Shown here in pieces: positions 58,903 to 64,000 of a DNA stretch of 64,000 nucleotides. The notes below the pieces were generated by a model, which was given only the letters and a program-made list of their open reading frames with translations, searched no databases and was not told the DNA's origin. Made by a program: the position numbers and the translations under genes. This DNA is from Gnetum montanum (taxonomy: Eukaryota > Streptophyta > Gnetopsida > Gnetales > Gnetaceae), in NCBI GenBank assembly GCA_015680685.1, contig MNCI01002986.1, forward strand, positions 168,440-232,439, written 5' to 3'. Within the stretch, counting starts at the first letter, position 1. Every line of letters begins with the position of its first letter.

Positions 58903-61900
58903 AATGCCAGTGGCATTCAAAATGGAAAGGTACCAATTGAAAGCATCAGAATCCTCCTGCCTAAGAAAAATCGAGTTGACAGTAACGGACGTATGAAAAT
59001 CTTGCAGAAGGGCAAGCAAATAGCCACAACAGAGCCAACAGCCCCACATGGTGCAGCTTAAACAGGCATATAAACAACAAAATCTACCGAATAACCACCA
59101 ACCCACATGATAAAATTCTGTCAAGAAGCAAGAAATATACCGCCTATCTTATGAAAATCATGTTCCTTTCCTTTTCAGTATTTAATTGGATAAGGGCATG
59201 AACAAGGCATGGCGTAAGGCAAACAACACGTTAAAAAAAATTTTGAATGAACACGTACAAAAAAAAACACAGCATGCAAAACAACAAAGCCGGTACGCAC
59301 ATTTTTAGGACTGTTTCGCTTTCTTTGGGTTAGGCTAAATCAAAGTTATGGTAAACATCATGAACCAAACGGATCTTGGAAACACCAGGGTCAAAAAAAC
59401 AAATCCACATAATCAAACTAACTCGATATGAGAATGATGATCTCCTTTACTTTTCACATTTTTAACTTTGAAAGTCACACCAAATGCACGATGCCAAATC
59501 ATCCATGTTATAATCTCCTCCAAAATCATACCAAATTGCATAGTAATATACAATAAAACGCAGCCTAGGTTAAAGTCAAGCCTCTTCTTTTGAATTTTTA
59601 CTTTCTTTGCAACGGTAGAAAGACCTGCCGGGCCAAGTCACCGACATCAGTACAGTTTAAATTTTATGAAATACAGAAAACGATACCCAATACTTTAAAA
59701 CGTTGCGGAACAGATAAAACAGTACAGACAACAGAGTCCCCAAAAATCGGAAAATTCACTCCCAGAACAGAACGCACACAAGGAAACAATGGAAAACAGC
59801 AGTTGAAGCCATAAATACATGAAAAAGGAAATGGAATCCAGGTTAAAAGAAAAATAAATTAATACAGAACAAATCATGAGGAATAGGACTGCGCTAAGCA
59901 GAACGTAACCCACCAGAAAAAATAAAAGGAAAGAGGACCCGCCAATGTGCATTAAAAAAAGGAGAATAGACATTAGAACAAATGACTGACACGCAACAAA
60001 GAGTAATTAAACGCCATTCAACGCTGCAAAATCTAGAAAAAAGGGTAACAACAGGGAGCCGACAGAACAAATTGCAGCGAAGCATGATTAAGCCAGAGGT
60101 ATCAAAAATCTTGCCAAACGTAACAAAACCCACAACCCATAGGGCAAAATCAGGGGGACAACAACACAACAACACAAAAGAAAAAACACTTAAAAATCCA
60201 TTTGCTCTCTTGCTCATTGGATTGAATTTCTTGAAGAGTTATGAGGAAAATAGCTCACTAGGCATGCCTGGAAGCCTGAAGTTCACGTGTAGAGTGTAGG
60301 CCATATGCAGACACAGTGGGGCCATGAAGGGACTGTGCAGGTCATCCATTGCGAAGAACACGGGAATCATGCGGCCATGATTAAAGAGCTTGGCAATTGC
60401 AGCGGCCAAAAATCGACGTAACAACTGGACAATCCATTGCATTATATGCATTGACCATTTTCATTTTTCTTTTTCTTTTTCAACTTTTGTGGGTATTTCG
60501 CTGCTTACTGCTGGTTGCTTCTTCTTCTTCCCCACCCCCTTAAATGCTGGCCTCTGCCTGTCCCAATTCTGCTCTCATCATGCGTGTAGACTTCTCCAAC
60601 AAATTTTTCAGATTCACTTTTTTGGCTACAGTGATTGATGTGGGTTTGGTGCTTTATTAATTCTTTTTAGTGGCTTGGGCTACCATGCCAATACCATCCC
60701 CTTTTTCTGCTCCATGAAACGCTCCTCCCAATTTGAGCAACTTGGCAAAAAAATATGAAATCCAGAGAGTCATGGCTGCCGTGCCTGCTAATCTGATGAT
60801 GATGATGATGCTTTTCTTTCTCTCTGTGTTTTGTCCATTTCGGATTTCCAATCACACACAAACAATGCGCCACGCAGCCCAGGGCCACATTGGTTCCAGT
60901 GCATAACTGCCCACAGGATTCATCCATGGCCTTATTTTTATTTTGCAAAACCTGACTTTTTTAAACAGGGGCTGCCTGTCAGAAGTCGGAGTTTGCAGAA
61001 ACAGTGTGTGATGAAGAAAATTGTGAGTTAACAGCTTTCGGATCTGTCTGTCTGGGAGACAGTAGATATCTGCAGTTCTGCACAGCATTGGGATATTGGC
61101 ATTGGCAACAGTCCTTGCTTGGCAAGCTAACAAACAAACAAACGAAAGACTGATAAAACAACTGAATTTCAGGGAGTTCGTGCTAGGGAATCAAGCATGG
61201 AATTTGACAGCTATGTTGGCCTGAATTGAAGCAGCATCATGCACTCCTCTCATGGAGGTTGGCAAGGACTAGGCTGGACACCCAGCTACCCATGATGTTG
61301 TTTAGCTTGATTCAAAATCTTGTCTTGGGATTCAATTATAAAATAAAGAAGATACACAGGTCCACTTGGAACGCCTCTTTCCACGTAGGAAAACTCGTTT
61401 AAAATGCCTTCCTTAGAAGTTGGGCGAAGTTATTTAAGGGGGGTTTTTCAAAAAAATATATGTATATCTTGCCCATGATATGAAAGTTGTCATGCCTCGA
61501 GTCAAATGGTGAGTTGTTTAATATCGAAGTGCAATTTGAAGTTTCCCCGTGGAATTTGTCAAGACCTAGTCTAGCTAGCCAACTTGCTAACATAACTTCA
61601 TCATTTAAAAATTAACCATTTTATTCCAAAATGCTTCTCCGTAAAACTAGTGTCAATTCGGAAAAAGATAGTGGGGGTTGGTTGGTTGTGCTCGTGAACA
61701 ACTTGGGTTATATAGGTATGGAAACATTTACAATGAATTATTAGGTTAGTAAGGGACCATTACTTGAAGTGACGTAAGTTATTTATTTTTCAAGTGTGAA
61801 AGTAAAGTGCTTGTTTCTCAAGTCATAAGACCTTGGTCTAAGTTTGAGCAAAGTATAATGGTGTCACCCTTTGAAAACACCATTCAACACTACCCAAGAG

Positions 61901-62423
61901 TCCTGAAGTAGCAACAAGGGAGGGGTGAACTTAAGGTGGACTACACCTCAAAGCTTAGAGCACCTACAAGCACATCATAAGAGTACACAACTCGTTAGTC
62001 CATGGTTAGAGGTGCATTGACTATGCCATAAGTAAATGAACAAGTAACTAGATCAACAAGATGCACACATACACATAAGCAACCCATAGACAATAACTAA
62101 CATACACATACACGATACCATTATTCTTAAAGAGCTAAGACACATTCCTACTCTAATGCACCTACTCCTAAACCTTGCTCCAACAAAATAAATAGCCATT
62201 ATCTATTCCAATAGATCAAAAGGGTTTTCGTGGATGTAAGTAAAAATTTCAGTTTCAGTTGATGATTATTTATGTTTTTGATTGACTACTTTAAAATTTA
62301 ATTACATAAAACATTGATAATGAGTTTTTAATAAGAGTAGAATAAAAATGGGAATGTTGGACATTTTTAATTATGTTCACAACATAATAAATAGTTAGGA
62401 GTTAGCTTAGAGATAATAGCCTT
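58903..62423. other. Upstream flank of the dioxygenase gene, no further gene recognised
   Basis: About 3.5 kb of non-repetitive-looking sequence, partly richer in GC than its surroundings (60300-61100). It contains a GAT microsatellite near 60795-60810. Several overlapping open frames on both strands (59590-61160) lack family resemblance and consistent splice signals. Promoter or 5' regulatory DNA is the simplest view. Confidence 0.45.
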
Positions 62424-63320
62424 TGATGAAGCATCATGGTTGGCTGCATCGATAGGATGTCATTGACTCGACCCCGTTGACATAGGGTTTGACTCGTTGA
62501 CATGTACCCATCAACAAGGCACCTTGTTTTGCCTATAAATGTGCACCTTCTGCTACATTTATGGCATTCCTTTCATAATTTGTAGTGAAGCTCTAGCAGT
62601 TTTTACATTCAAAAATTAGAATATTTTCTAAGTGCCTATAGTAGGAGTCAAAGAGTATAGAGATCTTTATTGGAGCACTATTATACTTGAGCACTGTAGT
62701 GTGTGCAACAATAAAGATGAGTTTTCTAATAAACCTTACAGCACTTTGAAATAGATTAATTATTTCCTTTATGCATTTGATATTTTGAGCAATTTCCTTT
62801 AATGCTTTAAGTAACTAAAGTAATTAAATTAAGCTAAATTAAGCTAGATTAAGATAGGTTAAATAGTGATTAATTAAACACATAAGTACGACCACTTTGA
62901 GCATATGCTACGCACTTGGTAATCCTAGTAACACTTAATGTTTGGTAACCTAGTAGCATTAAACGTATTCAGGATGTATATAGAAAGTGGGAACAAATGC
63001 TTATGTTAGGATTAGTTAAGTGTTAGCTAGTTAGATTAAATTAGCAATTAAATATTTGTATTCATTATTCTTTATTTTTAGGTGCCTTAGAACATAAAAC
63101 ATAAAACATAAAAATGATAAATATCATATGCCTCAGTTGCACTTAACCATACCTTTGCATTTCACAAGTGTAATTGGGAAGACAATGATTGCAATGGTTA
63201 GTTTCACTTCCTAGAGACCAGTGTACTTAGAAGGCTATAAGTCCATGGAATTCAACTAGATCGCACGTGAACGCTTAGTGATTCGTATGGTTGGACGTAG
63301 GGCATACTCACTACTCATCA
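62424..63320 (+). repeat. E2 5' LTR
   Basis: It starts TGATGAAGCATCATGG and ends CTACTCATCA (897 bp), with TATAAATG near 62533 and a tail similar to the family-C and family-B LTR ends (GACCACTTTGAGCATATGC). Confidence 0.88.
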
Positions 63321-63321
63321 T

Positions 63322-63339
63322 TGACGCCATTGTCGGGAT
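63322..63339 (+). other. E2 primer binding site, tRNA-Asp type
   Basis: TGACGCCATTGTCGGGAT begins one base after the LTR end and matches the tRNA-Asp complement with a few transitions. Confidence 0.82.
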
Positions 63340-63480
63340 TTTTAGTTTGATATGTGCACTATCTAGGACTTAGTGAAAATTATTTAAGATTGTTGGAACA
63401 AATCCTAAAGTTGCAATCATTCGAAAAATTAAAAATAATAATCATAATTAAAGCACACTAAATTTTTCTTCTAATCCAAA

Positions 63481-63957
63481 ATGTCTTCTTTTCATAGGCA
63501 TAATGAACCAAAATCGCTAGTGCCCCAAGAATTCAAAGTGGTGTACACTCATCCAAATGAGTTTGTACCCAATTTCACCTTCATCTTACATCAAGATGAA
63601 CAACTGTGGTGGAGAGACATGGAGGGCAACATTGTATTGTTGCTCAACCGATCTATTCCTAGGATGCTAGTCCAAACCCTTTAGAGGTTGGACATTCAGG
63701 ATCTTCACGAAGAGTATGTTGTGTAAGATCATGACTATTGGGACTACCATCCCTCTGAAACACAACGTAAAAGAGATCAACACTAGGAGAAGTGCCATGA
63801 AGCTACGAAGGGGAAACAATTCAATAACCCCTTGTTCTTGTTGAACCAAAAGACAATGAGGATCCTCCCTTTGGGAGTTCTCAACATGAAGATTCTCCAC
63901 CCCTTGACTTTGGTGAAGAGGGCTTGAACCTGAACTTATAGTCCACTATCAACAATC
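63481..63957 (+). pseudogene. E2 gag, N-terminal part with stops
   Basis: It starts MSSFHRHNEPKS and has the shared block VVYTHPNEFVPNFTFILHQ followed by WWRDMEGNIVLLLNRS. Stops follow at 63682, 63724 and 63786. The reading is lost at the assembly gap (63958). Confidence 0.82.
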
Positions 63958-64000
63958 NGAAGTCAAGGGGTGGAGAATCTTCATGTTGAGAACTCCCAAA
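63870..64000. repeat. 41-bp inverted repeat around an assembly gap
   Basis: Bases 63960-64000 are the exact reverse complement of 63870-63910. A single N at 63958 lies between them. Most likely a scaffolding or misassembly product; a real inverted rearrangement within the gag region is possible. Confidence 0.85.

Larger units (their letters stand above)
62424..64000 (+). mobile_element. Family-E LTR retrotransposon (E2), 5' end only
   Basis: A 5' LTR (62424-63320), primer site and gag start are present; the rest runs past the window. The LTR matches the solo LTR at 22130-22896. Gag resembles that of B and C. Confidence 0.85.

Noticed and set aside
59590-61160. Several overlapping open frames upstream of the dioxygenase
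   Set aside because: They occur on both strands, start at arbitrary ATGs, lack splice-site support and show no known motif.

Overview
The window looks like nuclear DNA of a land plant with a large, repeat-filled genome. The signs are Ty3/gypsy elements with a tRNA-Asp-type primer binding site, a Tat-like element with two RNase H domains, plant-type L1 LINEs, Ty1/copia debris, and a plant 2-oxoglutarate/Fe(II) dioxygenase with GT-AG introns. Old nested elements and very low gene density suggest a gymnosperm or another giant plant genome. That is inference; no sequence here names the species. Most reading frames are transposon remnants broken by stops of the kind C-to-T (or G-to-A) decay produces.

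Layout. 1-2261 (minus): a four-exon gene with consistent splice phases that encodes a degenerate FCP1/NLI-type HAD domain. Further decayed coding pieces, including a probable coiled coil, lie downstream of it. 2674-about 9243 (plus): pol of a Tat-like Ty3/gypsy element (RT, RNase H, second RNase H, integrase), a 30-bp minisatellite, and a long LTR-like region. 9367-16385 (plus): element B1, a gag-protease-only LTR retrotransposon. 16430-18490: a copia remnant. About 18500-32400 (plus): a dead L1-type LINE (LINE1), split by a solo LTR (22130-22896, family E) and by a second gag-protease element (B2, 23581-30467, perfect CTCCT target duplication). 33015-33572: a solo LTR (family D). 35056-35235: a short copia-like LTR. 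About 36300-40302 and 53232-54120 (minus): a second LINE (LINE2), split by a Ty3/gypsy element with pol (C1, 40303-53231, minus). C1 itself carries a second D solo LTR (42693-43242) and a third gag-protease element (B3, 43431-47573). 56635-58839 (minus): the only intact conventional gene, a three-exon AOP/DAO-type dioxygenase of 351 residues. 62424-64000: the LTR and gag start of a family-E element that runs off the window, with an assembly gap flanked by a 41-bp inverted repeat.

How the parts relate. Families B, C and E share a tRNA-Asp primer site, a distinctive gag N-terminus and LTR ends of the TGATG...CATCA or TGATGA...TCATCA type. B and C also share a long 3' internal region. B copies lack reverse transcriptase, RNase H and integrase, so they look like non-autonomous partners of C/E-like elements. 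The most unusual object is the antisense, intron-bearing pseudo-HAD gene abutting the Tat-like pol. It could be an ordinary neighbouring gene, or a host gene carried in antisense by the element, an arrangement in which the introns would survive retrotransposition.

Limits. Splice sites, domain calls and repeat boundaries were read by eye, without alignment or database search. Four single N characters (15810, 28016, 29950, 63958) probably mark collapsed assembly gaps.
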